This document shows positions 9,272 to 19,450 of a stretch of 61,676 nucleotides of DNA, piece by piece. The notes beneath the pieces were generated by a model, which made no database searches, was not told where the DNA came from, and saw only the letters and a list, made by a program, of their open reading frames with translations. Within the stretch, counting starts at the first letter, position 1; the number at the start of each line of letters is the position of its first letter. The position numbers were made by a program, and so were the translations under genes. The DNA is from Candidatus Omnitrophota bacterium (GTDB lineage Bacteria; Omnitrophota; Gorgyraeia; Gygaellales; Profunditerraquicolaceae), in contig JAOAET010000030.1 of NCBI GenBank assembly GCA_026416665.1, forward strand, positions 1 through 61,676, written 5' to 3'.

Positions 9272-9670
9272 ATGATAAGACCAATTCGCCTGATAGTTCT
9301 TTTTTTAGGAATATTTGTAATAGGTGGATGTGCCACTACTCAGACGATGAATTGTCCACAAGACAAAAATCTTAAAGAGCAACTAAGTATTCAAGAGCAA
9401 CAGATTCAGCAGTTAAAGGCAGAAAACGAAAAATTGCGTCAGCAGGTTCTAGTATTAAGCCAGGCAAAACAAGAAGTGCGTATGCCCACTGCCACCGAAA
9501 TTCAAACTGCCTTAAAGAATGCAGGCTATTATACCGGTCCTATTGATGGCCAGATTGGGCCACAGACAAAAGAGGCAATTCAGAAATTCCAGAAGGCAAA
9601 CAATTTAAACCCTGACGGTGTGGTTGGTTCACGGACGTGGCAATATCTTTCCAAATATTTAAAGAAGTAG
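9272..9670 (+). CDS. Lipoprotein with C-terminal peptidoglycan-binding domain (PG_binding_1)
   Basis: IGGCATT lipobox, coiled-coil, then EIQTALKNAGYYTGPIDGQIGPQTKEAIQKFQKANNLNPDGVVGSRTWQYL. Confidence 0.88.
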   Translation: MIRPIRLIVLFLGIFVIGGCATTQTMNCPQDKNLKEQLSIQEQQIQQLKAENEKLRQQVLVLSQAKQEVRMPTATEIQTALKNAGYYTGPIDGQIGPQTKEAIQKFQKANNLNPDGVVGSRTWQYLSKYLKK

Positions 9671-9698
9671 TAAATTTTTTAAAAAAAATCAGAGACTT

Positions 9699-9774
9699 GG
9701 GGCTGTAGCTCAGCTGGGAGAGCACTTGCATGGCATGCAAGGGGTCAGGGGTTCAAATCCCCTCAGCTCCACCA
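9699..9774 (+). tRNA. tRNA-Ala (anticodon GGC), CCA encoded
   Basis: GGGGCTGTAGCTCAGCTGGGAGAGCACTTGCATGGCATGCAAGGGGTCAGGGGTTCAAATCCCCTCAGCTCCACCA. Confidence 0.96.
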
Positions 9775-9786
9775 AGTTTAGTTCGC

Positions 9787-9814
9787 TTGACTTTTGCTTA
9801 TTTGGTAGTATACT
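9787..9814 (+). promoter_or_regulatory. Putative promoter of the fluoride riboswitch transcript
   Basis: TTGACT - 16 nt - TATACT, predicted start a few nt before the aptamer. Confidence 0.6.
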
Positions 9815-9830
9815 TGATTTATTAAATTTT

Positions 9831-9880
9831 GGCGATGAGGTTCGCCGTATAACGACCTAAAAAGGTTAATAACCTCTACC
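9831..9880 (+). ncRNA. Fluoride riboswitch (crcB motif) aptamer
   Basis: GGCGATGAGGTTCGCCGTATAACGACCTAAAAAGGTTAATAACCTCTACC closely matches the crcB-motif architecture; P1 GGCG/CGCC, P3 ACCT/AGGT, pseudoknot GAGGTT (9837-9842) with AACCTC (9871-9876). Confidence 0.9.
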
Positions 9881-9902
9881 TAAAAGGTAGAGGTTTTATT
9901 TT
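9871..9902 (+). terminator. Intrinsic terminator of the riboswitch expression platform
   Basis: CCTCTACC (9873-9880) / GGTAGAGG (9886-9893) + TTTTATTTT; shares the AACCTC strand with the pseudoknot. Confidence 0.85.
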
Positions 9903-9963
9903 GGCTAAATTTAGTAAAAATCAAACATAAGTAAATTTTTCTGCAAACGAAAGGATGTAATCA

Positions 9964-11154
9964 ATGGAAAGTATGTTTACTGTGGCGTCATTGTGGTTAG
10001 GATTGGCAGTTATCTCTGCGATTGTTGCACAACATCTCAAAATCTCGATTGCACTAATTGAGATTTGTATGGGGCTTATTTTTGCTAATATCATTGAGCA
10101 TTTTTATGGCAAGGGAGCGTTTGGTAGCAACTTAGAGTGGTTGCGTTTCCTTGCTTCAAGCGGAGCGGTGTTACTTACTTTTTTAGCCGGTGCAGAGTTA
10201 GATCCTGTAGCCATTCGTAAAAAGTGGAAAGAGGTATCAGTAGTAGGTATTATAGGTTTTCTTGCTCCTTTTTTAGGTTGTGCTGCTTTTGCGCGGTTTT
10301 TGCTGGGCTGGGATATGCGTGCCAGTTGGCTTACAGGAATTGCGCTTTCGACTACTTCTATGGCAGTGGTCTATGCGGTAATGCTTGAAACAGGTTTCAA
10401 TAAGACAGAGTTTGGCAAAGGAATTTTAGGCGCTTGTTTTATTAATGATTTAGGAACTGTGCTTGCTTTGGGACTTATCTTTGCCCCTTTTAGTTTAAAG
10501 ACGGTGATATTTGTTTTGGTTAGTTTTGTTACTTTGGTGTTGTTTCCTAATCTAACAAGTTTTCTAACCAAACGCTATGGATATAAGACCGCAGCCATCC
10601 GCGCTAAATGGGTGGTTTTTGTTTTATTTGCTTTAGGGGCACTAGCTCTTTGGGCGGGAAGTGAAGCAGTGCTTCCTGCGTATCTTGCAGGAATGGTTCT
10701 TGCAGAGTTTGCTACAAAAGAAGAACACTGGGTAAGACGTCTGCGTACACTTACAGTGGGGTTTCTTACACCATTTTATTTTATCCGTGCAGGTTCTTTG
10801 GTATCTTTACCTGCACTTATCAACGCACCTTTTGTATTTGCTATACTCTTATTGAGCAAAGTTATTTCTAAAATATTGGGTTTGTATCCTGTAATAGGAA
10901 TATTTCGAGATAACCATAAAGAGAGATGGTACTACACCTTACTTATGTCAACGGGTTTGACTTTTGGGACCATTTCAGCACTCTTTGGTTATTCACACGG
11001 TATCATTAATCAAAATCAATATTCATTTCTAGTGGCAGCAGTAATTGCCAGTGCAGTAGTACCTACACTTATTGCTAATTACTTTTTCTTCCCTAAGCAT
11101 CTTATGCAAAAACTACCGCCCAAGATGCTTGCAGAAGGCATCGATGAGGAGTAA
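9964..11154 (+). CDS. CPA-type cation:proton antiporter (Kef/NapA-like)
   Basis: ~12 TM segments, SSGAVLLTFLAGAELDP, TGIALSTTSMAVVYAVMLETGF, FINDLGTVLALGL (ND motif). Confidence 0.85.
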   Translation: MESMFTVASLWLGLAVISAIVAQHLKISIALIEICMGLIFANIIEHFYGKGAFGSNLEWLRFLASSGAVLLTFLAGAELDPVAIRKKWKEVSVVGIIGFLAPFLGCAAFARFLLGWDMRASWLTGIALSTTSMAVVYAVMLETGFNKTEFGKGILGACFINDLGTVLALGLIFAPFSLKTVIFVLVSFVTLVLFPNLTSFLTKRYGYKTAAIRAKWVVFVLFALGALALWAGSEAVLPAYLAGMVLAEFATKEEHWVRRLRTLTVGFLTPFYFIRAGSLVSLPALINAPFVFAILLLSKVISKILGLYPVIGIFRDNHKERWYYTLLMSTGLTFGTISALFGYSHGIINQNQYSFLVAAVIASAVVPTLIANYFFFPKHLMQKLPPKMLAEGIDEE

Positions 11155-11193
11155 CATTGACCATTTTAGACAGCTATGTTACAATGAACCACT

Positions 11194-12036
11194 ATGCTTT
11201 TAGGAGTACATGTTTCTATTGCTGGGGGTATCGCGGAGGCAGTTGTTCGGGCAGTTAAATTAGGTTGCACTGCTATACAGATATTTCCACGTGATCCCCG
11301 TCAGTGGCGTAAGAAAGAAGTTTCTGCTGAACAGATAACAGAGTTCAGAAAACGTCTTAAGGCAAGTCCCATAAAAAAGGTATTTTTACATCAGCCTTAT
11401 TTGATAAATCTTGCTTCGGGATATAATATTCTATATCGCGGTTCGGTGTGGGCTTGTATCCAAGATATAAAATTAGCCGCAGAGTTAACTGCAGATTTTA
11501 TAGTAGTGCATATGGGCAGCCATAAAGGGATAAGCCAACAGGAAGGATTAAGGCGTATTATTGATGCGGTTAATAAGATTTTAGATAAAACCAGAGATTT
11601 TTCAGTAGGGATACTTTTAGAGAATACTTCTGGGTCTGGCAGTTGGCTTGGTTATAAATTTGAACATCAGCAAATTGTTCTTCAAAATGTTGAACAAAAG
11701 AATCGGCTTGGTTTTTGTTTAGACACCTGTCACGCCTATACTGCAGGATATGATTTATCCACTGAAGGTGGTTATAACCAAAGTATGCTGCAGATAGAAG
11801 AAACTGTTGGTTTAGAAAGAATAAGATTAGTCCATCTTAATGATAGCCCTGATAAATTGGGCAGTAGACGCGACAGACACCAACATATTGGTAAAGGACG
11901 TATTGGACTAGGAGGGTTTAGCCGTTTAGTAAATGACCATCGTCTAAAAGATGCGGCTTTTATTTTGGAGACACCCAAAGACAGTCGTTTAGCCGACAAA
12001 AAAAACTTACAACTTGTAAAGCAGTTGTTAAGATAA
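11194..12036 (+). CDS. nfo: Deoxyribonuclease IV (AP endonuclease, Nfo)
   Basis: LLGVHVSIAGGIAEAV, QIFPRDPRQW, VVHMGSHKG, LLENTSGSGSWLG, CLDTCHAYTAGYDL, HLNDSPDKLGSRRDRHQHIGKGRIG, ILETP. Confidence 0.95.
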   Translation: MLLGVHVSIAGGIAEAVVRAVKLGCTAIQIFPRDPRQWRKKEVSAEQITEFRKRLKASPIKKVFLHQPYLINLASGYNILYRGSVWACIQDIKLAAELTADFIVVHMGSHKGISQQEGLRRIIDAVNKILDKTRDFSVGILLENTSGSGSWLGYKFEHQQIVLQNVEQKNRLGFCLDTCHAYTAGYDLSTEGGYNQSMLQIEETVGLERIRLVHLNDSPDKLGSRRDRHQHIGKGRIGLGGFSRLVNDHRLKDAAFILETPKDSRLADKKNLQLVKQLLR

Positions 12037-12133
12037 TTTAATAACCGAATTAGCGCTACTTATTAAGACGGTATTAACATTCAACAAATATAATTATTCT
12101 AATTTCACACAATACAAATTTATCTATAGAGAA

Positions 12134-12520
12134 ATGGGCATTAAAATATTGGTTGTTGATGATGAGCCAGACGTATTGATTACTATCAAAAACCGCTTAG
12201 TACGCGAAGGTTTTTCGGTGATTACTGCTTCTGACGGTGAGGAGGCGCTTATGTGTATGTATAGGGATAATCCCGATATTTTGTTACTTGATTTGATGAT
12301 GCCCAAGAAAAATGGTTTTGAGGTTCTTAAAGAAGTAAGAGAAAAATTTACAGATAAGTGGCGACCGGTTATAATAGTAACAGCAAATGCAGATTTAGAG
12401 ACTACAAAGCGCTGTTATGCAATGGAAGCAGACCATTATCTTATTAAACCTTGTAGTTTGGAGGAAGTGGTTAAAGCAGTTAGAACAATGATAGCACTAA
12501 TGAAACAACGTATTCAATAA
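12134..12520 (+). CDS. Single-domain response regulator (receiver)
   Basis: [43 protein letters not shown]. Confidence 0.92.
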   Translation: MGIKILVVDDEPDVLITIKNRLVREGFSVITASDGEEALMCMYRDNPDILLLDLMMPKKNGFEVLKEVREKFTDKWRPVIIVTANADLETTKRCYAMEADHYLIKPCSLEEVVKAVRTMIALMKQRIQ

Positions 12521-12540
12521 GGATAAAATTTAAAGTAGAG

Positions 12541-14940
12541 ATGGCAGAGTATAATTTTAAAGAAATTGAACAGAAATGGCAGGCCTATTGGAGAAAGAAT
12601 CATACTTTTAAGGCAGGGTTCCAAAAAAGAAAAAAGTTTTACTGCCTTGAAATGTTTCCTTATCCTTCCGGAAAAATCCATATGGGCCATGTGCGTAACT
12701 ATACTATTGGGGATGTCTACAGCAGGTATAAATGGATGTGTGGCTTTGAGGTTTTGCATCCAATGGGTTTTGATGCCTTTGGACAGCCCGCAGAAAATGC
12801 AGCTATAAAAAATAAGACCAAACCAGATGTTTGGACCCACCGTTGTATTGCTGAGATGGAACGAGAGTTATCTGGTATGGGTTTCTCTTATGACTGGGAT
12901 AGAGAAATTTCTACTTGTGAGCCAGAATATTATCGTTGGAATCAGTGGATATTCTTGAAGATGTTTGAGCGAGGGCTCGCTTATAAGAAGGCATCGCCAG
13001 TAAATTGGTGCCCGTCTTGTGCGACTACCTTGGCTAATGAAGAGGTTATAGACGGTGGTTGTTGGCGTTGTCATACACAGGTTATACAAAAGGAACTTGA
13101 GCAGTGGTATTTAAAGATTACTGATTATAAAGAACGTCTTTTAGAAGATTTGTCTGAACTTGACCATTGGCCTGAAAGGGTTATTACAATGCAGGCCAAC
13201 TGGATTGGTAAAAGTCAAGGGGTAGAGATTTATTTTAAAGAAAAGTCAACAGGAACCATAATTCCTGTCTTTACTACTCGGCCTGATACCATATTTGGTG
13301 CAACTTATGTTGTGCTTGCGCCAGAACACCCTTTAGTAGAAAAACTTATTGCGGGTAGACCAGAAGAAAAAACGGTGCGTCAATTTATTAATAAGGTTAC
13401 CCAAGAAAGTAAGATACAGCGAACTTCTACTGCAGTTAAAAAAGAAGGGGTGTTTACCGGAACATATGCGATTAATCCTGTCAACAACGAAGAGGTTCCT
13501 ATCTGGATTGCGGATTATGTGCTTATGGAATACGGAACTGGTGCAATAATGGCTGTGCCCACGCATGACCAGCGTGATTTTCTCTTTGCTAAAGAGCATA
13601 ATCTGCCTATGCGCATAGTCATTCAGAATCCTATGCAGCCGCACTTACGTGTAGAAGAGATGACTCAGGCCTATGAAGGAGATGGTGTTCAAATAAACTC
13701 TGGTCAATTTAATGGTCTACCTAACCAGCAGGCAAAGAAGGTCATAGCAGAGTGGATGGAACAAAAGGGTATCGGTAAGATAAAAACCTTTTGGCGCCTG
13801 CGGGATTGGTTGATTTCTCGTCAGAGATATTGGGGAACACCTATACCTATTATTTACTGCGATAAATGTGGAATTGTGCCTGTGCCTTATCAGGATTTAC
13901 CGGTGGTTTTACCTAAAGAAGCGCCTTTTACTGGAGAAGGAGGAAGCCCCTTAAGTAAGGTTAAAGAATTTGTAGAAACAACCTGTCCGCGTTGTCAACA
14001 AAAGGCACGTAGAGAAACAGATACGATGGCTACCTTTTTTGATTCATCATGGTATTTCTTGCGTTTTTGTTCACCTAAGGCAGAAAATTTACCATTTGAG
14101 CCACTTGAGGCAAAATACTGGATGCCCGTAGATCAATATATCGGCGGTATAGAGCATGCTATTTTACACCTTTTGTATTCACGTTTCTTTACTAAGTTTT
14201 TTAAAGATTTAGGAATGGTAGATTTTAATGAACCATTTAAGTGTTTGCTGACACAGGGTATGGTACTTAAAGATGGTCAAGTAATGTCCAAATCTAAGGG
14301 TAACATTGTTGACCCTGATTCTATGATTGAAAAATATGGTGCGGACGCCTTGCGGTTATTTATTTTGTTTGCTGCTCCACCAGAAGCAGAGTTAGAATGG
14401 GATGACCGCGGTATGGAAGGTGCTTATCGTTTTCTTAACCGCGTCTGGCGTATTCAAGATAATCTCAAAGAGAAGGCTAATGAGGTAGTATTAAGGCAAT
14501 TGCATAAAACCATCAAAAAAGTTAGTGAGGATTACGAAAGTTTCAAGTTTAATACCGCAATTGCTGCAATGATGGAGTTGGTTAATACTATCTATCTCTA
14601 CGGTGCGGATAAGAAAGTTTTTGAAACTGTTGTTCTTTTGTTGGCACCTATTGCCCCACATATGTGTGAAGAGCTATGGCAGATTCTTGGTCACAAAGAT
14701 TCTCTTGCTAAAGAAAAATGGCCACAGTATGATCCTGCTTGGTTAGTAGAAAAGACAGTTACTATTGTCGTTCAGGTAAATGGCAAGGTGCGTTCCCGTT
14801 TAGAAGCGCCTGTTGACTGTAGCGAGTCAGAACTTAAAGAGGCAGTTCTTGGCGACGAGAAATTAAAACCTTGGCTCTCCACAGGTCCTATCAAGAAATT
14901 TGTCGTAGTTCCTAATAAGATAATTAATATAGTAGTATAG
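12541..14940 (+). CDS. leuS: Leucyl-tRNA synthetase
   Basis: [21 protein letters not shown] (HIGH-type), editing domain, [15 protein letters not shown]-type [16 protein letters not shown]. Confidence 0.97.
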   Translation: MAEYNFKEIEQKWQAYWRKNHTFKAGFQKRKKFYCLEMFPYPSGKIHMGHVRNYTIGDVYSRYKWMCGFEVLHPMGFDAFGQPAENAAIKNKTKPDVWTHRCIAEMERELSGMGFSYDWDREISTCEPEYYRWNQWIFLKMFERGLAYKKASPVNWCPSCATTLANEEVIDGGCWRCHTQVIQKELEQWYLKITDYKERLLEDLSELDHWPERVITMQANWIGKSQGVEIYFKEKSTGTIIPVFTTRPDTIFGATYVVLAPEHPLVEKLIAGRPEEKTVRQFINKVTQESKIQRTSTAVKKEGVFTGTYAINPVNNEEVPIWIADYVLMEYGTGAIMAVPTHDQRDFLFAKEHNLPMRIVIQNPMQPHLRVEEMTQAYEGDGVQINSGQFNGLPNQQAKKVIAEWMEQKGIGKIKTFWRLRDWLISRQRYWGTPIPIIYCDKCGIVPVPYQDLPVVLPKEAPFTGEGGSPLSKVKEFVETTCPRCQQKARRETDTMATFFDSSWYFLRFCSPKAENLPFEPLEAKYWMPVDQYIGGIEHAILHLLYSRFFTKFFKDLGMVDFNEPFKCLLTQGMVLKDGQVMSKSKGNIVDPDSMIEKYGADALRLFILFAAPPEAELEWDDRGMEGAYRFLNRVWRIQDNLKEKANEVVLRQLHKTIKKVSEDYESFKFNTAIAAMMELVNTIYLYGADKKVFETVVLLLAPIAPHMCEELWQILGHKDSLAKEKWPQYDPAWLVEKTVTIVVQVNGKVRSRLEAPVDCSESELKEAVLGDEKLKPWLSTGPIKKFVVVPNKIINIVV

Positions 14941-14985
14941 TTTTTAAGTTAAGAAAGATACAATATAGGATTAACTAAAGGTAAA

Positions 14986-15016
14986 ACGCAAGGTAATCTC
15001 CTTGCGTATTTTTTTG
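14986..15016 (+). terminator. Rho-independent terminator after leuS
   Basis: ACGCAAGG taatct CCTTGCGT ATTTTTTT. Confidence 0.88.
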
Positions 15017-15141
15017 TCAGATTCTTCAGTCTTATTCGTCTATTAAGATAAAGAAGAATTTTTAAAAAATTTAGAATTAAATTAAGAAACTAAAGAGTAT
15101 CTCTCTGTTTGTAAATTAAAGATTAAAGAATCAAGGGCCCG

Positions 15142-15477
15142 ATGATTAGCTTAACTCCACAGGAACAAAAAGCTCTTATGTTTTTACTTGTTTTATATGT
15201 CTGTGGTATAAGTTTGGGTATTTTAAGTAAGCAAAATCAGGTTCTACAAACAATGGTCTATGTAAATGAAGATTTAGGTAAGATTGATATTAACGTTGCA
15301 GATTTAGCGCTTTTAAAAGAAATACCTGGTATCGGCGAGAAGTTAGCAATGCGGATAATTGAGTATAGGAAAGAATATGGGAATTTTTCTTCCTGGGAAC
15401 AACTACGTCAGATCAAGGGAATTCATAACGGCACTTTAGAGAAGATAAAAAAGCATGCATGTATTCTTACACCATAA
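15142..15477 (+). CDS. comEA: ComEA-like helix-hairpin-helix protein, membrane anchored
   Basis: N-terminal TM then KIDINVADLALLKEIPGIGEKLAMRIIEYRKEYGNFSSWEQLRQIKGIHNGTLEKIK. Confidence 0.88.
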   Translation: MISLTPQEQKALMFLLVLYVCGISLGILSKQNQVLQTMVYVNEDLGKIDINVADLALLKEIPGIGEKLAMRIIEYRKEYGNFSSWEQLRQIKGIHNGTLEKIKKHACILTP

Positions 15478-16844
15478 AACGACCATTGTGTTTTTGTGTA
15501 TTTTGTTTTGCTGCGGGTATTGTACTGGGTCGTATTTTGCCAGTTTCTTGGAAATATATTTTTGTTTTTTCTTACCTTAATATTTTAATTTTTTCTTTTT
15601 GGCGTAATTGTATAGTGCGCACAGGGCTTTTAATGATTTTGTTGGTTTCTGCAGGCATTCTTGCATGGAAATATCACTGGACATTGCCTTCTTGCCATAT
15701 CAAGCATTGTAAAAATATTATTGTAGGTAAGGTATACGAATTTCGTGGCTGGGTAAGCAGTTTGCCTCAAATCAAAGAAGACAAAACGATTTTTTTATTT
15801 GAGCTTTCTGAAGTAAGTTCAAGGCATATTAAATATAAAACTAAGGGGCGGATAAAAGTATTTTTAAAAGATAGAAAGCAGGTTAGTTATGGTCAAGAAC
15901 TTATTCTAGAAGGAAAACTGAGGTATTTATATTTTTTTAGGCGCCAGAGCAGAGAAAGTAAAAACGAAATATTTTTATCAGTAGATATCCCTTCGGCTTT
16001 GTTGATAAAACCAACAGGTCTCATAAAAGGAAATTGGCTTTTACGTCAGGGGTTTCTTATTCGCAACTACTTGGCAGAAATTTTTAAACAGAATCTTTCT
16101 AGTTTATCTGCAGATATAGCCTCGGCAATGGTGTTAGGTATTCGTTATAATCTACCAAGAGGTATTCTATATAAAATGGCTCATCTTGGGACTGTGCATG
16201 TGTTAGTAGTTAGTGGTTTTCATGTGGGGATTGTTTATGCTGTGGTATCCATATTTTTTAAATTGGTTCGTTTAACTAAAAATACACGTATGATCTGTTG
16301 TTTAATCAGCCTTTGGATTTACTTTTTTATTACCGGGGGTTCCACCCCGACCCTCAGAGCAACTATTATGGCTTCTACTTATCATTGTGCGTATTGGTTG
16401 AGGCGCCAGGCAGATTCTTATCAAACTCTTGCTTTGGCAGCATTGATTATTCTTATGATAAGACCCCTTGAACTTTTTGAAATAGGTTTCCAGCTTTCTT
16501 TTGCAAGTGTTCTGGGAATACTTCTTTTCTATCCTCGGTTAAATAGTTTGTTCCATTTAAGAGAGATTAAGTATAAGTTTATTAAAAAATTTTTTTCTGC
16601 TTTTTTTATCTCTTTATCTGCTTGGTTAGGAACTTGCGGAATAATTGTCTATAATTTTGGTTATCTGCCTTTACGGGCAATTGTGGTTAGCCCTTTAGTG
16701 GTGGTGCTAGCGGCACTTATTACAGTAAGTAATATGTGCCTGTTAGCGGCTAATTTTGTATCCCCTTGTTTAGTTAAAGGTTGTGTTCCTGTAATAGAGT
16801 TATTAATTAATTTTTTTGTAAAGGTGCATTTATTTTTTAGTTAA
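15459..16844 (+). CDS. comEC: ComEC/Rec2-family competence membrane protein (no C-terminal metallo-beta-lactamase domain)
   Basis: LGTVHVLVVSGFHVGIVY, TPTLRATIMAS, FQLSFASVLGILLFYP; multi-TM; overlaps comEA. Confidence 0.85.
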   Translation: MYSYTIKRPLCFCVFCFAAGIVLGRILPVSWKYIFVFSYLNILIFSFWRNCIVRTGLLMILLVSAGILAWKYHWTLPSCHIKHCKNIIVGKVYEFRGWVSSLPQIKEDKTIFLFELSEVSSRHIKYKTKGRIKVFLKDRKQVSYGQELILEGKLRYLYFFRRQSRESKNEIFLSVDIPSALLIKPTGLIKGNWLLRQGFLIRNYLAEIFKQNLSSLSADIASAMVLGIRYNLPRGILYKMAHLGTVHVLVVSGFHVGIVYAVVSIFFKLVRLTKNTRMICCLISLWIYFFITGGSTPTLRATIMASTYHCAYWLRRQADSYQTLALAALIILMIRPLELFEIGFQLSFASVLGILLFYPRLNSLFHLREIKYKFIKKFFSAFFISLSAWLGTCGIIVYNFGYLPLRAIVVSPLVVVLAALITVSNMCLLAANFVSPCLVKGCVPVIELLINFFVKVHLFFS

Positions 16845-16967
16845 TCTTTCAGTTTAACCTTCAGCCAACAATCCAATCTTAAATTATCATTGAAAACCTT
16901 TTTTTTCCTGCTACAATATAACATATCAATATAAATATTAATATAAAGTAGAAGGAAAAGAATTATT

Positions 16968-17915
16968 ATGAAGAAGTTAGGAATAATTTGTTTATTGATA
17001 TTTTTTGCCAATCTTCAATATCTCTACGCCTATTGGATTTGGAATCCAAAATCTGGGCAGTGGGTAAATCCTAAGCTTTCTGTTAAGCAAGGGCCGCAAA
17101 AACAGTTTGAATTTGCTTTGAGTTTATATAATGCAGAAGAATATGTAGATGCAAAAAGAGAATTCAAGAAGTTAATTCGGCATTTTCCGAAAGCAAAAGA
17201 GGCAGCAGAAAGCCAGTACTATTTGGGATTGATAGAGGAGAAGTTAGGAAATTTGTATGAGGCGTTTAAGGAATACCAAAAGGTTATTGACACATATCCT
17301 TTTTCCGAGAGAATCGGAGAAGTTATTGAGCGTCAATATGCAATTGGTGAGGCATTTATGTTGGGCAAGGCAAAACGTAAGGCATTAGGTTTAGAGTTGC
17401 CTGTTGATAATCCAGCGCTTGAGATTTTCGCAAAGGTTGTAGAAAATTCTCCTTATGGAGCTCTTGCCGCTAAAGCACAGTATCAACTCGGTATGGTTTA
17501 TAAGAATTTAGGTCAATATTATGAAGCAGAAGAGGCATTTAATAAAGTCATAAATAACTACCCTGACAGTGAATGGGCTCAGTCTGCAAAGTTTCAGATA
17601 GCTGCCTGTCGCGCGCTTGCCTCGAGAGGTCCTGCCTATGACCAAGGCTCTACCAAAGAGGCACGTGAGAAATTCCAGGAATTTATCCTTTCTAGTCCCC
17701 AGACTCCTCTAGTTAATGAAGCAGAGAATAGGCTAAAAGAGCTATCTGAAAAGGAAGCAGAGAGTAATTACCAAATAGGTAGATTTTACGAGAAGCAGAG
17801 AGATTATAAAGCCGCAGAGATTTACTATAATGCTACAATTGAAGTTGCTCCAGAAAGTCCTTGGGCTGTGCGGGCTATGGAGAGATTAAAGATAATGGAA
17901 AAGACCAAAAGATGA
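16968..17915 (+). CDS. Tetratricopeptide/BamD-like outer membrane assembly protein
   Basis: Signal peptide; repeats AKEAAESQYYLGLIEEKLGNLYEAFKEYQKVIDTYPFSERIGEV, AKAQYQLGMVYKNLGQYYEAEEAFNKVINNYPDSEWA. Confidence 0.8.
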   Translation: MKKLGIICLLIFFANLQYLYAYWIWNPKSGQWVNPKLSVKQGPQKQFEFALSLYNAEEYVDAKREFKKLIRHFPKAKEAAESQYYLGLIEEKLGNLYEAFKEYQKVIDTYPFSERIGEVIERQYAIGEAFMLGKAKRKALGLELPVDNPALEIFAKVVENSPYGALAAKAQYQLGMVYKNLGQYYEAEEAFNKVINNYPDSEWAQSAKFQIAACRALASRGPAYDQGSTKEAREKFQEFILSSPQTPLVNEAENRLKELSEKEAESNYQIGRFYEKQRDYKAAEIYYNATIEVAPESPWAVRAMERLKIMEKTKR

Positions 17916-18457
17916 AAAAAACCAAAACAGTGTTATTTATTATAATTTTAATGTGTGTTAATTTAAGCAGTTGTGGCTATACCAGTCGGTCCCTTATCAA
18001 AGAGAGATTTAATAGTATTTATATAAAAGAAATCAAAAACGCTATTGAGATTACTGAAGAGAGTGATTTCTCTGCACGCTATAAGGTAAATTGGCCTAAA
18101 ATAGAGAATGATATTAAAAGAGAACTAATTGCTAGATTTATCACTGATGGCACATTAAAAGTTAGTGAAGAGCAAACAGCGGATGTTATCTTAGAAGCAG
18201 AGGTAATAGAGTTTAGACGCGACCCTCTACGTTATTCTACTAATGATGAAGTAGAAGAATATCGTTTGAATATAGCAGTTAATCTTGTCCTTTGGGATGC
18301 AAAGACACAGACACAACTGTGGCAGGAGAAACATTTTACTGGAGACACCACCTATTTTACCCGCGGACCCCTTGCCAAGACCGAAGACAGTGCCGTAAAT
18401 GAGGCAATCAAAGACCTCTGCCGTCGTATTGTGGAGCGTGTAGTTGAGCAATGGTAA
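17912..18457 (+). CDS. lptE: LptE-like LPS-assembly lipoprotein
   Basis: LSSCGYTSRSLIKERFNSIYIKEIKN ... ITDGTLKVSEEQTADVILEAEVIEFRRDPLRYSTNDEVEEYRLNIAVNLVLWD; LptE-type lipobox and fold. Confidence 0.75.
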   Translation: MKKTKTVLFIIILMCVNLSSCGYTSRSLIKERFNSIYIKEIKNAIEITEESDFSARYKVNWPKIENDIKRELIARFITDGTLKVSEEQTADVILEAEVIEFRRDPLRYSTNDEVEEYRLNIAVNLVLWDAKTQTQLWQEKHFTGDTTYFTRGPLAKTEDSAVNEAIKDLCRRIVERVVEQW

Positions 18458-19122
18458 CCGGCCATAAAAATGCATATCTTTTTCTAGGAGAGGATAGTAT
18501 AAAAGACGGTCTTTCTGTTAAGTCTACTAAATTAGAAAAAATTAAGGAGAAGTTATCTCAAAAAACTCGTCTTTTGAATATAGATACCGTTTATCTACAA
18601 GATAAAGATTTTGACTTACGTGGTCTTCAAGAAAAACTTTTAAGTATACCTCTGCCGGGTATGAAACGATTGATAATAATTCACGGACTAGAACATGCTA
18701 AGTTACCAACACGTAAGTTTCTCTTGTCATATCTTGCTAATCCCACACCGGATACCATCTTAGTATTAGATGCAGATTTTTTTGACCCAAATGATGAGTT
18801 TATCAAACAGCTTTTTCTTTTTTGTGAGATACACCGTTTTAATTTGCAAATTCCAGAGACTGCTTTTACTTTAAGCTATATGATTAAACGCCGCCAGACA
18901 AAGGCAGCTTTGGAATTATTAAACCGCCTAATCGTTGAAGGTGAGAAGCCTGAGAGAATTATTGGGGCCTTGCGTGTAGGATTGAACCGTAGAATTACTT
19001 CATCCTTACGTTTAACCCAGATGTTGCGGCTTTTGCTTCAGACAGATTTAGAGATAAAGACAGGAAGACTCAAAGCTGCCTATGCGTTAGAGAAGATGAT
19101 AATTTCTCTATGCCAATTTTGA
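18451..19122 (+). CDS. holA: DNA polymerase III delta subunit-like protein
   Basis: N-terminal YLFLGEDSIKDGL and C-terminal YMIKRRQTKAALELLNRLIVEGEKPERIIGALRVGLNRRI, LLLQTDLEIKTGRL pattern; short form. Confidence 0.65.
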   Translation: MVTGHKNAYLFLGEDSIKDGLSVKSTKLEKIKEKLSQKTRLLNIDTVYLQDKDFDLRGLQEKLLSIPLPGMKRLIIIHGLEHAKLPTRKFLLSYLANPTPDTILVLDADFFDPNDEFIKQLFLFCEIHRFNLQIPETAFTLSYMIKRRQTKAALELLNRLIVEGEKPERIIGALRVGLNRRITSSLRLTQMLRLLLQTDLEIKTGRLKAAYALEKMIISLCQF

Positions 19123-19371
19123 AAATTTCTGGGCAAGTCGTGATTTTTTACGGCTGGCAGTATTAGTATGAATAATCTTTTTCTTTGCCGCTTTGTCCAG
19201 TAATGAATAGACAAAGGAAAGTTGTTTTTTTGCCTCCTCAATCTGTTTCTGTGAGAATAGAGAGAGGAGTTTCTTAATTGCTGCTTTAAGTTGACGTTTT
19301 ATACGTAGATTACGAACGCGTCTTTTTTCATCAACGCGTAATCTTTTTACAGCGGCTCTACGTTTAGGCAT
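19108..19371 (-). CDS. rpsT: 30S ribosomal protein S20
   Basis: MPKRRAAVKRLRVDEKRRVRNLRIKRQLKAAIKKLL...LDKAAKKKIIHTNTASRKKSRLAQKFSKL. Confidence 0.95.
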   Translation of the reverse strand: MPKRRAAVKRLRVDEKRRVRNLRIKRQLKAAIKKLLSLFSQKQIEEAKKQLSFVYSLLDKAAKKKIIHTNTASRKKSRLAQKFSKLA

Positions 19372-19450
19372 CTTAATCTCCTTGTGTTCATTAAGGTTTT
19401 ATGTTTAAAAATGATTTAACAATTAATAGCATATTTATCTTTCTCTGTCA

